This document shows positions 41,694 through 51,408 of a DNA stretch of 64,000 nt, piece after piece. Positions within the stretch are counted from its first letter, which is position 1. Each line of letters opens with the position of its first letter. The translations under genes and the position numbers were made by a program. The notes beneath the pieces were generated by a model. The model saw nothing but the letters and a program-made list of their open reading frames with translations. It was not told the origin of the DNA and did not search any database. Source of the stretch: JACKOB01 sp024234575 (GTDB lineage: Bacteria > Pseudomonadota > Gammaproteobacteria > Pseudomonadales > Oleiphilaceae); NCBI GenBank assembly GCA_051208035.1, contig JBPJFZ010000019.1, positions 17,052 through 81,051 of the forward strand, given 5' to 3'.

Positions 41694-43454
41694 TTAAGAT
41701 GGGGTTACTCGCATGACTTCTTCTATTGTGGTTAGTCCTGATGATACTTTTTGTGCACCACTTAGACGCAGGCTGTGCATGCCTTCTTTAATTGCCTTGA
41801 TGCGGATTTTTTCCACATCGCATGAATTGTCTACTAATTTGTGTATTTCCTCACTCATTAACATCACCTCATAGACTCCCGCACGCCCTCGGTAGCCGGT
41901 GTTGCGACATTCAAGACAGCCCACAGGCTGCATCGGGGCTTTGGGGGGTGATGCTTTCCATGGGCTGACCAGTGCCTGCCAGTCCTTTTCATCGACCGAG
42001 CCGGAGGCTTTGCAGGTAGAGCACAGGGTTCTGACCAGTCGCTGCGCCATCACACCAAGAACCGTGGCGCGGATAAGGTAGGGTGGGATGCCTAACTCTA
42101 GAAGTCGGGTGATGGCGCTGGGGGCGTCATTGGTGTGCAGTGTGGAAAGTACCAGGTGTCCGGTGAGGGCTGCCTGGATCGCCATTTCGGCAGTTTCAAG
42201 GTCGCGGATTTCGCCAATCATGACGATATCCGGGTCTTGCCGCATCAGAGCGCGAATGCCTGTGGCAAAATTGACATCGTGAGCATGCTGCACCTGAGTC
42301 TGGTTAAAAAGTGGTTCGACCATTTCAATGGGGTCTTCAATGGTGCAGATATTGACTTCCGGTGTTGCCAGGTGCTTTAGGGTTGAGTAAAGCGTCGTTG
42401 TTTTGCCTGATCCGGTAGGACCGGTGACAAGAATAATGCCATGTGGCTTTTGGGTGACTTTCTCCCATTTTGACTGATCGTCTTGTGAAAAACCCATTTC
42501 AGGAAAGGATTTCATTAACACTTCAGGGTCAAATATCCGCATTACCAGCTTTTCGCCAAACACGGTTGGAAGGGTTGATAGCCTTAGCTCAACCTCCTGG
42601 TTCTCGGTGTTGCGGGTTTTAATGCGCCCGTCTTGCGGCTTTCTTTTTTCGGCAATATTCAGACGCCCTAGAATCTTTAAACGGCTGAGCACTGCCATGC
42701 CGACTTGAGCGGGAAATTCGTAAACATTGTGCAGCACGCCGTCAATTCGAAATCTGACATGGGATACCTCGCGCCGGGGTTCGATATGGATATCACTAGC
42801 GCGTTGTTCGTAAGCGTATTGAAACAGCCAGTCGACGATGCTGACAATATGCTGATCATTGGCGTCATGGGTTTTGTTACCCAGATCCATCATTTGTTCA
42901 AAATTGTGGGTGTGTGTTTTGTCGCTTAGCCCTTGCGCCTGCTCAACTGATTTTGCCAGCTGATAAAACTCGACGGTGAAGTGTTTAATATCAACGGGGC
43001 TGGTGACTACGCGTCGAATGTCTTTTTTTAGCACATGGCGCAAGTTTTCTTCCCAGTCGCGGCGAAAAGGCTGGGCGCTGGCGACGGTAACATAGTTTTC
43101 GCTAACTTCTACCGCCAGTATTTCGTGTCGTTGGGCAAATGCGAAAGACATGACCTGGGCGATTGCGCGGGCATCTACTTTAAGGGCATCAATTCGGTAG
43201 TAGGGCTGGCCGCTATGGGTCGCCAGCCAGCGGCTAAGAAATTCAATATCCAGCGGTTTTTGCTGCAACGATTTCATGTTGCACTGGGCTATCAGTTCTA
43301 AGGGGTGTTTTTTTCGAGAGACATCGGTTTCGATGTCTCTCGCTGAAATTCGCTTTCTTTGCTCCCCGTCGATGATTCCATCCTTCGCCAGCAGGTTGAC
43401 GAAGTCGTGAAATGTCAGGAGTTTGTCAGGGCTGGGAGTAAAGGTTGCTTGCAT
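41694..43454 (-). CDS. GspE/PilB-family type II secretion or type IV pilus ATPase
   Basis: 586 residues. An N-terminal MshEN/GspE-N-like domain (about 10-160) is followed by the hexameric ATPase domain. Visible are Walker A GPTGSGKTT (345-353), the Asp box TIEDPIE, the Walker B GEIRDLETAEMAIQAALTGH and the His box STLHTNDA. A zinc-binding CxxC pair (CSTC and CLEC) lies near the C-terminus, as in GspE. It stands alone, with no pilin, GspD or PilC homologue nearby. It may power a system encoded elsewhere. Confidence 0.85.
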   Translation of the reverse strand: MQATFTPSPDKLLTFHDFVNLLAKDGIIDGEQRKRISARDIETDVSRKKHPLELIAQCNMKSLQQKPLDIEFLSRWLATHSGQPYYRIDALKVDARAIAQVMSFAFAQRHEILAVEVSENYVTVASAQPFRRDWEENLRHVLKKDIRRVVTSPVDIKHFTVEFYQLAKSVEQAQGLSDKTHTHNFEQMMDLGNKTHDANDQHIVSIVDWLFQYAYEQRASDIHIEPRREVSHVRFRIDGVLHNVYEFPAQVGMAVLSRLKILGRLNIAEKRKPQDGRIKTRNTENQEVELRLSTLPTVFGEKLVMRIFDPEVLMKSFPEMGFSQDDQSKWEKVTQKPHGIILVTGPTGSGKTTTLYSTLKHLATPEVNICTIEDPIEMVEPLFNQTQVQHAHDVNFATGIRALMRQDPDIVMIGEIRDLETAEMAIQAALTGHLVLSTLHTNDAPSAITRLLELGIPPYLIRATVLGVMAQRLVRTLCSTCKASGSVDEKDWQALVSPWKASPPKAPMQPVGCLECRNTGYRGRAGVYEVMLMSEEIHKLVDNSCDVEKIRIKAIKEGMHSLRLSGAQKVSSGLTTIEEVMRVTPS

Positions 43455-43538
43455 TCGGCTGGGTTACTCTTTGTCGGGTGGTCAACATTACCTGCAGGTT
43501 CAATTGCTGATACAGTCTAAATTTAATTAACTGTCAGG

Positions 43539-43958
43539 CTATTGTGGTGCTTCAGATGCAGACAGCATGATGGCCGCGAGCTGATCTTTTTTATACCAGT
43601 GCACAAACATCATCGAGCTGGTAAACACACTCATCGTTACCAGTGTAGTTACGACTGGGACGATTGCCCACTCATGCAGGTAGGCAGTCATCGAATACTG
43701 CATAAAGTAGATGAGAACGACAAAGCACAACCAAATGTGCGTGCGTGGGCTGTTTTTAATAATGCCAGGAAGAAATAACAGTAATGGCAGCAATTTAACG
43801 GCGATGACCACAGACTTGGAGGCTTCTTCGGGAATGTCTGAATAAAAGGTTGTCACCACCATCAGTATTAGCAGCAGAAAGTATGAAATAACGGCAGCGT
43901 TGCGTGATACGATGGTTTTAACGGACAAGGTGACGCCCTGAATAGTAACTGAATGCAC
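43539..43958 (-). CDS. DUF2069 inner membrane protein
   Basis: 139 residues with four probable membrane segments (about 22-40, 50-66, 72-90, 95-118). The family has no known function. In pseudomonads and relatives a DUF2069 gene lies after arsC-like and wrbA genes exactly as here, which supports the call. The gap to wrbA is 50 bp, so co-transcription is likely. Confidence 0.75.
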   Translation of the reverse strand: MHSVTIQGVTLSVKTIVSRNAAVISYFLLLILMVVTTFYSDIPEEASKSVVIAVKLLPLLLFLPGIIKNSPRTHIWLCFVVLIYFMQYSMTAYLHEWAIVPVVTTLVTMSVFTSSMMFVHWYKKDQLAAIMLSASEAPQ

Positions 43959-44008
43959 GTTGTAATCCTGATAAATCGAAAATAGTAAAGTTGGTAAAAC
44001 AGGGTTTG

Positions 44009-44638
44009 CTACGGCGGTGTTGCCTGTTTATGTGGAGTAGCCTGTATATATAGTAACGCAAGACGGGCGATACGTTCACCTAGTGCCTGACATAGTTTCT
44101 GCTCATCCGGGCTGATAGTGTTGTCGCTGTCATGACCTGCATAGTGGCTGGCGCCGTAAGGGGTGCCGCCGGTCGTGGTTTTATGCAGTTCTGGCTGTGT
44201 GTAAGGCAGGCCGCAAAAAAGCATACCATGATGGATTAATGGTAAAGCCATCGATAGCAGTGTGGTTTCCTGGCCACCGTGCATGCTGCCTGTGGCGGTA
44301 AAAACCCCGGCAGGTTTATCAACCAGTGCACCACTGGCCCATAGCGGGGAGGTGCCATCAAGAAAAAACTTGAGGGGAGCTGCCATATTGCCAAACCGTG
44401 TAGGGCTGCCCATGACCAGACCGCTACAATCTGCCAAATCAGCGTTGGTGCAATAAAGCGCACCTTTATCTGGTATGGCAGGGGAGGCCGTCGTGGTGGT
44501 AGCGGCGACCTTTGGAACTGTGCGCAGTCGCGCTTCAATGCCTGCGACTTTTTCAACGCCACGGGCAATTAGCTGCGCCATTTTGGCGGTCTTCCCCGAA
44601 GCGCTGTAATAAAGCACCAGTACATATGGCCTATTCAT
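44009..44638 (-). CDS. wrbA: WrbA-type NAD(P)H:quinone oxidoreductase
   Basis: 209 residues. This FMN-binding flavodoxin-like enzyme reduces quinones by two electrons in the cytoplasm. The FMN phosphate-binding loop is near the N-terminus (VLYYSASGKTAKMAQLIARG), and GSPTRFGNMAAPLKFFLD and TGSMHGGQETT are conserved flavodoxin-like loops of the family. It begins 2 bp after the ArsC-like gene, so the two are one transcript. Confidence 0.9.
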   Translation of the reverse strand: MNRPYVLVLYYSASGKTAKMAQLIARGVEKVAGIEARLRTVPKVAATTTTASPAIPDKGALYCTNADLADCSGLVMGSPTRFGNMAAPLKFFLDGTSPLWASGALVDKPAGVFTATGSMHGGQETTLLSMALPLIHHGMLFCGLPYTQPELHKTTTGGTPYGASHYAGHDSDNTISPDEQKLCQALGERIARLALLYIQATPHKQATPP

Positions 44639-44640
44639 GA

Positions 44641-44994
44641 CTAAAAAAGCTGCTCTATGTTTTCAGGCGGGCGACCCAGAACGGCCTTGTTGTCTTTGAA
44701 TACAATGGGGCGTTCGATAAGTCTGGGGTGTTTTACCATGGCATCGATTATTTGCGCGTCTGACAAATCAGGGTTTGCCAGATTAAGGTCTTTGTATTCT
44801 TGTTCGCCTTTACGCAGTAGTTCGCGTGCACTTATACCCAGTTGTTTCAGAGTGTCTTGGAGGCTGCTAGCCGTGGGCGGGGTGTCCAGATAGAGCACAA
44901 TCGCAGGTTCAACGCCTTTTTGTCGCAATAGTTCAAGGGTTTGTCTTGATTTTGAGCAACGGGGATTGTGATAAATGGTGGTTGTGTTATTCAT
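44641..44994 (-). CDS. arsC: ArsC-family protein (YfgD-like)
   Basis: 117 residues with a glutaredoxin-like fold. The active-site loop YHNPRCSKSRQTL carries the single Cys of glutaredoxin-coupled arsenate reductases, and a C-terminal RPIV is conserved. The neighbourhood (wrbA, DUF2069) is that of the YfgD subgroup, whose physiological substrate is uncertain. It is the first gene of the minus-strand set and divergent from dnaE; the 256 bp between them hold the promoters. Confidence 0.88.
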   Translation of the reverse strand: MNNTTTIYHNPRCSKSRQTLELLRQKGVEPAIVLYLDTPPTASSLQDTLKQLGISARELLRKGEQEYKDLNLANPDLSDAQIIDAMVKHPRLIERPIVFKDNKAVLGRPPENIEQLF

Positions 44995-45250
44995 TACGTC
45001 CTTCCGGTTTTGTCTTTCTGTGAAGTCGATTACAATGACCGTTTTTAAGAGGTTTATCGTTACTTTTTTGCCCTTTGGATTGCTCTGTGGGCGACGAGTA
45101 AAGATCGCATCTTAGCAGTATTCATGACGATAGCGTATCCCGCGAATAGATTTCTCCCTGAGTTTTAAGAGGGATGTTGAGCCAAATCACTACGTTTCGA
45201 TGTGGGTGACTAATGCCGGTAAACAGGCTAATTATAGGATATAACACTGC

Positions 45251-48200
45251 ATGACAAAGCCTTTCGTTCATCTGCGGGTACACACCGAGTTTTCTTTGGT
45301 AGATGGTATTGTTCGGATCAAGCCGCTGCTAAAAACCGTGGCCGAACAAAAAATGCCTGCTCTGGCGATCACGGATCAGTCCAATATGTGCTCTTTGGTT
45401 AAGTTTTATAAAGGAGCGATGGGGGCTGGTGTCAAGCCGGTTATCGGTGTGGATATCTGGGTTGAGAATCTGGATGAGGAAAAAGACCCCCACCGGCTGA
45501 CGCTTCTGGCGATGAATGAGCAGGGGTATGCCAATATTACTGAAATTGTCTCGCTGGGTTTTACCCAGGGGCAAAAACTGGGGCGTGCGGTAATACGCCA
45601 TGCATGGATCGAGCGTTTGTCTGAAGGCGTGATCGCGCTTTCCGGGGCAAAGTTTGGCGATGTGGGCAAGGCGATTGTCTCCGGCAGACAGGATATTGCC
45701 CGCCACCGGCTTGATTACTGGATGCGGGTCTTCCCGGATCGTTTCTATATTGAACTGCAGCGTACTTCTCGCGCTAATGATGAAGAGTGCGTGCATGGCA
45801 GTGTGGCGCTGGCTTTGGCGGCAAATTGCCCGGTGGTGGCCACCAATGATGTTCATTTTTTAAGTAAAAAAGATTTTGATGCACATGAGGCCAGGGTGTG
45901 TATTCGTGATGGCAAAACCATCGAAGACCCGCGACGAGAACGGCGCTTTAGTGATCAGCAATATTTCAAAACCGCCGAAGAAATGTACGAGCTGTTCAGC
46001 GATATTCCTGAGGCGTTGGAAAACACCGTTGAAATTGCAAAGCGGTGTAATGTCGAGGTTCGGCTGGGTAAATATTTCTTGCCTGAATATCCGATTCCGG
46101 ATGGCATGACCATGGATGAGTTTTTCCACAAAGTCTCCTATGACGGCCTGGAAGATCGTTTAAAAGTCATTCTCAAGCCAGATGATCCAGATCGCGATGC
46201 CAAGCGCCAGTCGTACATGGACCGAATCAAGTTCGAGCTGGATATCATCTGTCAGATGGGGTTTCCGGGCTACTTCCTAATCGTTATGGACTTTATCCAG
46301 TGGGCAAAAGACAACGGAGTGCCGGTTGGGCCTGGCAGGGGGTCTGGAGCCGGGTCGCTCGTGGCCTATGCGCTGTTGATTACAGATATTGACCCCATTG
46401 AATACGACTTACTGTTTGAGCGGTTCCTTAACCCGGAACGGGTATCGATGCCCGACTTTGACGTTGACTTCTGTATGGAGGGGCGTGACCGCGTTATCGA
46501 TTATGTCGCCGAGAATTATGGTCGCGAGGCTGTTTCACAGATCATCACATTTGGCACCATGGCGGCAAAAGCGGTCGTGCGCGATGTAGCGAGGGTGCAA
46601 GGCCGCCCGTATTCGCTGGGCGACAGATTATCCAAGTTGATCCCCTTTGAAGTGGGGATGACGTTGTCCAAAGCCTTTGAGGTGGAGGATCAGCTGAGGG
46701 ATTATCTGGCTCAGGATGAAGAGGCCAACGAAGTGTGGGAAATGGCCGTCAAGCTTGAGGGAATCACCCGAAACGTTGGTAAACACGCCGGAGGGGTGGT
46801 AATTGCCCCGACAAAACTAATCGATTTTGCACCTCTCTACTGCGATGAAGAGGGAGGTAGTCTGGTCACCCAGTTTGATAAGGGTGATGTCGAAGAAGCT
46901 GGTCTGGTCAAATTTGACTTCCTTGGTTTGCGTACGCTCACCATCATCAAGTGGGCGTTGGAGATGATTAATCCACGCAGACTGGCCAAAGGCCAGGAAT
47001 TGCTAGATATCAGCGCAATTCCGCTGGATGATCAGGCATCATTCAGAATGCTAAAGCGGGCTGAAACGACAGCAGTGTTTCAGCTTGAATCAAGAGGTAT
47101 GAAAGATCTGATTCGCAAGCTGCAGCCAGATAATATCGAAGATATGATCGCCCTGGTGGCACTGTTTCGTCCTGGGCCGCTTGAGTCCGGCATGGTTGAC
47201 GACTTTATTAACCGAAAGCACGGGCGGGCAGAGGTGGCGTTTCCACACCCCGACTATCAGCACATGAGCCTTAAACCGGTACTTGAAACCACCTACGGCG
47301 TTATTGTTTACCAAGAGCAGGTAATGCAGATTGCCCAGACTCTGGCGGGTTATACGCTGGGTGGCGCGGACATGTTGCGTCGGGCAATGGGTAAGAAGAA
47401 GCCCGAAGAAATGGCCAAGCAGCGACAGGTTTTTGCTGAGGGGGCTGCGACTCAGGGGGTTGATCCCGATCTTGCCATGAAGATATTCGACCTGGTGGAG
47501 AAATTCGCTGGCTACGGCTTTAACAAGTCGCACTCTGCGGCCTATGCGATCGTCTCGTATCAGACATTGTGGCTAAAAGCCCATTATCCGGCAGAGTTTA
47601 TGGCGGCCGTTCTCACCGCCGATATGCAGAATACCGACAAAGTCGTGACGCTCATTGAAGAATGTCGAAAGATGAAGCTTGAGCTGGTTCTGCCCGACGT
47701 CAACACCAGTGAGTTCACGTTTACTGTGGATGAAGGTGGCCGAATTGTGTATGGGCTCGGTGCCATAAAAGGGCTGGGTGAAGGCCCGGTCAGCAGTATT
47801 CAGGAAGCACGCAAGGAGGGTAAATTTACCAACTTCTTTGATTTCTGTGCCAGAGTTGATGCCCGTAAGGTGAATAAACGTGCGCTGGAGGCGTTAATTC
47901 GCTCAGGAGCACTGGACTCGATTGGTCCGGGGCGGGCACGGTTAATGGCCAGTATTGAAGAGGCAGTGCAGCGCGCTGATCAAAACAATCGCAACACGAA
48001 TGCAGGCATGGATGACCTTTTTGGCGAGGTTGTGCCGGAAGCAGGCAATGACCAGGATTTGTATGCATCATCAATAAGCGTGCGGGAGTGGAGTGATAAG
48101 GATCGCCTGAATGGAGAGAAAGATACATTGGGCTTGTATCTGACTGGTCACCCTTTTGACGAGTATGAGGCCGAAATTCGGCAGTTTGCGAGTACCGCTA

Positions 48201-48736
48201 TTGTTGATCTCAAGCCAAAAAAAGACAGCCAGACTATTGCCGGGCTGGTCGTTAGTTCGCGTACAATGAAAAACAAAAAGGGCGATACCATGGCTTTTCT
48301 GGTCCTGGATGATCGTAGTGGTCGAATTGAAGTGGCCTTGTTTTCTGATGTGTATGTGCAGCATCGTGATGTTTTGCAAAAAGACGCCATTCTCATCATT
48401 GAAGGAGAAGTCGGGGAGGATCGCCATAACGGTGGTATCAAACTGACTGCACGCAAGTGTTACGATATTACAGCGGCAAGATTGCAAAATGCGAAAGGGC
48501 TGGTGTTGAAATTAGACGCGGCTGATCTAAAGAACAGCTTCATTCAGGAATTGCATGACACGTTGGCACCTTACAAAGAAGCCGACAGTTGCCCGGTGTT
48601 TATCAACTATGCCCGTACCGATGCCCGCTCAATGTTACAGCTGGGAGAGGGATGGCGCGTTCTGCCAGCTGATGATCTGGTGCAAGGATTAAAGTACATG
48701 CTTGGCGGTAAAAATGTTGCGCTTAAGTATCATTGA
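45251..48736 (+). CDS. dnaE: DNA polymerase III alpha subunit
   Basis: 1161 residues, full length for a DnaE-type replicative polymerase. The N-terminal PHP domain opens HLRVHTEFSLVDG (7-19). The catalytic aspartates lie in PDFDVDF (Asp402, Asp404), matching Asp401 and Asp403 of E. coli. The OB-fold domain near the C-terminus reads IAGLVVSSRTMKNKKGDTMAFLVLDD. It heads the housekeeping cluster, with accA 42 bp downstream. In many relatives lpxA-lpxB-rnhB precede it; here the ArsC-like gene is divergent instead, so that upstream part has been separated. Confidence 0.97.
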   Translation: MTKPFVHLRVHTEFSLVDGIVRIKPLLKTVAEQKMPALAITDQSNMCSLVKFYKGAMGAGVKPVIGVDIWVENLDEEKDPHRLTLLAMNEQGYANITEIVSLGFTQGQKLGRAVIRHAWIERLSEGVIALSGAKFGDVGKAIVSGRQDIARHRLDYWMRVFPDRFYIELQRTSRANDEECVHGSVALALAANCPVVATNDVHFLSKKDFDAHEARVCIRDGKTIEDPRRERRFSDQQYFKTAEEMYELFSDIPEALENTVEIAKRCNVEVRLGKYFLPEYPIPDGMTMDEFFHKVSYDGLEDRLKVILKPDDPDRDAKRQSYMDRIKFELDIICQMGFPGYFLIVMDFIQWAKDNGVPVGPGRGSGAGSLVAYALLITDIDPIEYDLLFERFLNPERVSMPDFDVDFCMEGRDRVIDYVAENYGREAVSQIITFGTMAAKAVVRDVARVQGRPYSLGDRLSKLIPFEVGMTLSKAFEVEDQLRDYLAQDEEANEVWEMAVKLEGITRNVGKHAGGVVIAPTKLIDFAPLYCDEEGGSLVTQFDKGDVEEAGLVKFDFLGLRTLTIIKWALEMINPRRLAKGQELLDISAIPLDDQASFRMLKRAETTAVFQLESRGMKDLIRKLQPDNIEDMIALVALFRPGPLESGMVDDFINRKHGRAEVAFPHPDYQHMSLKPVLETTYGVIVYQEQVMQIAQTLAGYTLGGADMLRRAMGKKKPEEMAKQRQVFAEGAATQGVDPDLAMKIFDLVEKFAGYGFNKSHSAAYAIVSYQTLWLKAHYPAEFMAAVLTADMQNTDKVVTLIEECRKMKLELVLPDVNTSEFTFTVDEGGRIVYGLGAIKGLGEGPVSSIQEARKEGKFTNFFDFCARVDARKVNKRALEALIRSGALDSIGPGRARLMASIEEAVQRADQNNRNTNAGMDDLFGEVVPEAGNDQDLYASSISVREWSDKDRLNGEKDTLGLYLTGHPFDEYEAEIRQFASTAIVDLKPKKDSQTIAGLVVSSRTMKNKKGDTMAFLVLDDRSGRIEVALFSDVYVQHRDVLQKDAILIIEGEVGEDRHNGGIKLTARKCYDITAARLQNAKGLVLKLDAADLKNSFIQELHDTLAPYKEADSCPVFINYARTDARSMLQLGEGWRVLPADDLVQGLKYMLGGKNVALKYH

Positions 48737-48778
48737 GAGTAGACCGTATCGTTAACCGATCTTTTCAGAGGTTGTACC

Positions 48779-49726
48779 ATGAGTCGTGATTACCTTGATT
48801 TCGAACAGCCGATTATCGAGCTGGAAGAAAAGATTGAAGAGTTACGTCTGGTTGGCAATGGCTCGGAGTTAAATCTTACTGAAGAGATTAACCGGCTATT
48901 GAGCAAAAGCCGGAATTTGACCGAGAGTATTTTTTCATCCCTCAAGCCCTGGGATATTGCCAGAGTCGCAAGGCATCCAAAGCGCCCTTACACACTTGAT
49001 TATATCAGTCATATATTTACTGATTTTGACGAGCTGCATGGTGATCGACAGTTTGGTGATGACCCGGCTATTGTTGGTGGCATTGCGCGACTGGACGGCA
49101 TGCCGGTAATGGTGATCGGGCATCAGAAAGGGCGTGATACCAAGCAAAAAATATATCGTAACTTTGGTATGCCAAAACCTGAAGGTTATCGCAAAGCCCG
49201 CCGTTTGATGGAAATGGCGGAGCGTTTTCGTTTACCGCTTTTTACCTTTATTGATACGCCAGGCGCTTATCCAGGGATAGATGCCGAAGAGCGCGGTCAA
49301 AGCGAAGCGATTGCCCGCAATCTTGCCGTCATGTCTCATCTGGCGGTTCCTGTGATTACCACGGTGATTGGTGAGGGTGGCTCTGGTGGCGCGTTAGCAA
49401 TTGGCGTTTGTGATAGATTGCTGATGCTGGAGTATGCCACTTATTCTGTGATTTCTCCCGAAGGCTGTGCCTCGATACTGTGGAAAAGTGCTGAGTTTGC
49501 CGCCGAAGCCGCCGAAGCGATGGGGATAACCGCTGACAGGCTGAGCGCCCTGGGGCTGGTTGATCAGATTATATCGGAGCCGCTGGGTGGTGCGCACCGG
49601 GATGTTGCTTTCATGGCGGCTAATCTCAAGACGGCTTTGTTAGATCATTATCAGCAGCTTGCAGTGTTGTCTGTTGAGCAGCTTCTTGACGAGCGTTATC
49701 AACGCTTAACTCAATATACTAATTAG
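48779..49726 (+). CDS. accA: Acetyl-CoA carboxylase carboxyltransferase alpha subunit
   Basis: 315 residues, the normal length. Together with AccD it transfers the carboxyl group from biotin to acetyl-CoA, the first step of fatty acid synthesis. The crotonase-like core is visible: GDRQFGDDPAIVGGIARL, TPGAYPGIDAEERGQSEAIA and GEGGSGGALAIGVCDRLLMLE. A helical N-terminal 70 residues follows the usual pattern. It lies between dnaE and tilS, as in most gammaproteobacteria. Confidence 0.97.
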   Translation: MSRDYLDFEQPIIELEEKIEELRLVGNGSELNLTEEINRLLSKSRNLTESIFSSLKPWDIARVARHPKRPYTLDYISHIFTDFDELHGDRQFGDDPAIVGGIARLDGMPVMVIGHQKGRDTKQKIYRNFGMPKPEGYRKARRLMEMAERFRLPLFTFIDTPGAYPGIDAEERGQSEAIARNLAVMSHLAVPVITTVIGEGGSGGALAIGVCDRLLMLEYATYSVISPEGCASILWKSAEFAAEAAEAMGITADRLSALGLVDQIISEPLGGAHRDVAFMAANLKTALLDHYQQLAVLSVEQLLDERYQRLTQYTN

Positions 49727-49743
49727 TCAGCGAGAGCGCAGAT

Positions 49744-51183
49744 TTGTCCGATTGGCAAAGCCAGATTCCAGAAGTGCTGTTGCAAAGCATGTGCACCATG
49801 CCGGATGCAACCGAATACTGGGTGGCTTTCTCTGGTGGTCTTGACTCTTCTGTTCTGCTTTTTTTGGCGAAGGCCTGGCTTGATGCTGTGCAGTTGCCAG
49901 AGCGCACTGACCTTTCCAGTGTGCGGCCAAGCATAGCGCTCAAAGCGATTCATGTTAATCATGGCCTCAGTAAAAACGCAGATCAGTGGCAAGCACACTG
50001 TGAAGCTATTACTGCTTCACTGGAAATTCCGCTGACGGTTGAAAAGGTTCTTGTGCAGCCAGAGGGAAGTGGGCTGGAAGCTGCCGCCCGCCAAGCGCGC
50101 TATGAGGCATTCGCACGGCATATTCCCGGCGGGGCTGTATTGTTGCAGGCGCATCACCTGAATGACCTTGCCGAGACACTGCTCCTCAGGTTGATGAGAG
50201 GGGCAGGTGCGGCAGGGATGGCAGGAATACCCAGACAACGCACAATAGTCGTCGCGCAAAACGCCAGCTTGTCTCCCGCAAGAGAGTATCATCTATACAG
50301 GCCTCTGCTTGACATTACCCGGCAACAGCTCGAACAGGCGGCCACCTGTATTGGCCTCGACTGGGTGCATGATGAGAGTAATGATAGCCATACCTTTTCG
50401 CGAAATTATTTACGCCATAACGTGATGCCGCTTTTACTGCAACGTTGGCCATCTGCCCTGGAGTCTTTGGCCCAGGTTGCAGAGAACTCCGCAGAGAGCG
50501 AAATGCTGTGCCGTACGTTGGCAGAGAACGATCTCGTGAATGTTGGGGAAGGCAGTACTTTAAATCTTAGTAAGCTGGTCTTGTTGCCGCAGATTCAGCA
50601 GCGCAACCTTGTCCGCTACTGGTTACAGAAACAGGGAGCCGGATTTCCTGGTCGGCACCAGTTTGAACGCATCTGGAGCGAGTTAATTGCCGCTCGCGAA
50701 GATGCGAGCCCCATGATCAGTTGGGCCGGGGGAGAGTTAAGGCGTTATCGAAATAAGCTTTACGCGATCTTGCCTGCCACGGATGGCGTCGATAAGGGCG
50801 GGCAGCTATTACCTGAGGTGCCTCGGCCTACTGTTATCGGTAAACTGACTCTGTTCAAATGCGGCAAGGCTAATATTGCTGATAAATCTATAACTTCAGT
50901 GCGTATCGCCCTGCGTGAAACAACATCGCCACAGCGTTTGTCGGCAGATGCTTTTAACATCCGTTTTCGCCAGGGGGGTGAAAAAATCACCCTTAAAAAT
51001 CGTGGTACTAAGTCGCTTAAAAAGCTGTTTCAAGAGGCTGCTGTACCGGAATGGTTGCGTCAACAGTATCCACTGATTTATTGCGGCGACGCGTTGGTGG
51101 CAATTCCCGGAATTGGCGTTGCTGCCGATTTTTTACCAGAGCCTGAGGATGATAGCAATCAGTGGGTTATCACTGTTGTCTGA
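49744..51183 (+). CDS. tilS: tRNA(Ile)-lysidine synthase
   Basis: 479 residues from a TTG start 17 bp after accA; the next ATG codons would cut into the fold. The PP-loop ATP-binding motif is SGGLDSS (30-36). TilS places lysidine on C34 of the CAU-anticodon isoleucine tRNA, an essential step. Residues about 345-465 are the C-terminal TilS domain (RQGGEKITLKNRGTKSLKKLFQEAAVPEWLR). The weak TTG start suggests modest expression relative to its neighbours. Confidence 0.95.
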   Translation: MSDWQSQIPEVLLQSMCTMPDATEYWVAFSGGLDSSVLLFLAKAWLDAVQLPERTDLSSVRPSIALKAIHVNHGLSKNADQWQAHCEAITASLEIPLTVEKVLVQPEGSGLEAAARQARYEAFARHIPGGAVLLQAHHLNDLAETLLLRLMRGAGAAGMAGIPRQRTIVVAQNASLSPAREYHLYRPLLDITRQQLEQAATCIGLDWVHDESNDSHTFSRNYLRHNVMPLLLQRWPSALESLAQVAENSAESEMLCRTLAENDLVNVGEGSTLNLSKLVLLPQIQQRNLVRYWLQKQGAGFPGRHQFERIWSELIAAREDASPMISWAGGELRRYRNKLYAILPATDGVDKGGQLLPEVPRPTVIGKLTLFKCGKANIADKSITSVRIALRETTSPQRLSADAFNIRFRQGGEKITLKNRGTKSLKKLFQEAAVPEWLRQQYPLIYCGDALVAIPGIGVAADFLPEPEDDSNQWVITVV

Positions 51184-51408
51184 AGTTATTTGGTTGCTAT
51201 CGATATTGTTACTAAGGAATAGCCAGGCTAAGCGGCAAGAAACAGTCTGTTAAAGAAGTGTGGGAGGCGAACCCTGTCGCGTGCGCCACCGCCTTTGCAT
51301 AGCCAAATTAATTGTGAAACGGTGCACTTTCTGGTACTCTGGCGACCCATCATTGAGATGACAATCTCCCTCCTTCTCAACCTCTATAAACTAACTTGCG
51401 GGAACGGC

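Noticed and set aside
45329..45856. 175-codon frame antisense to dnaE
   Set aside because: It lies wholly opposite the conserved PHP domain of dnaE and has no recognisable family.
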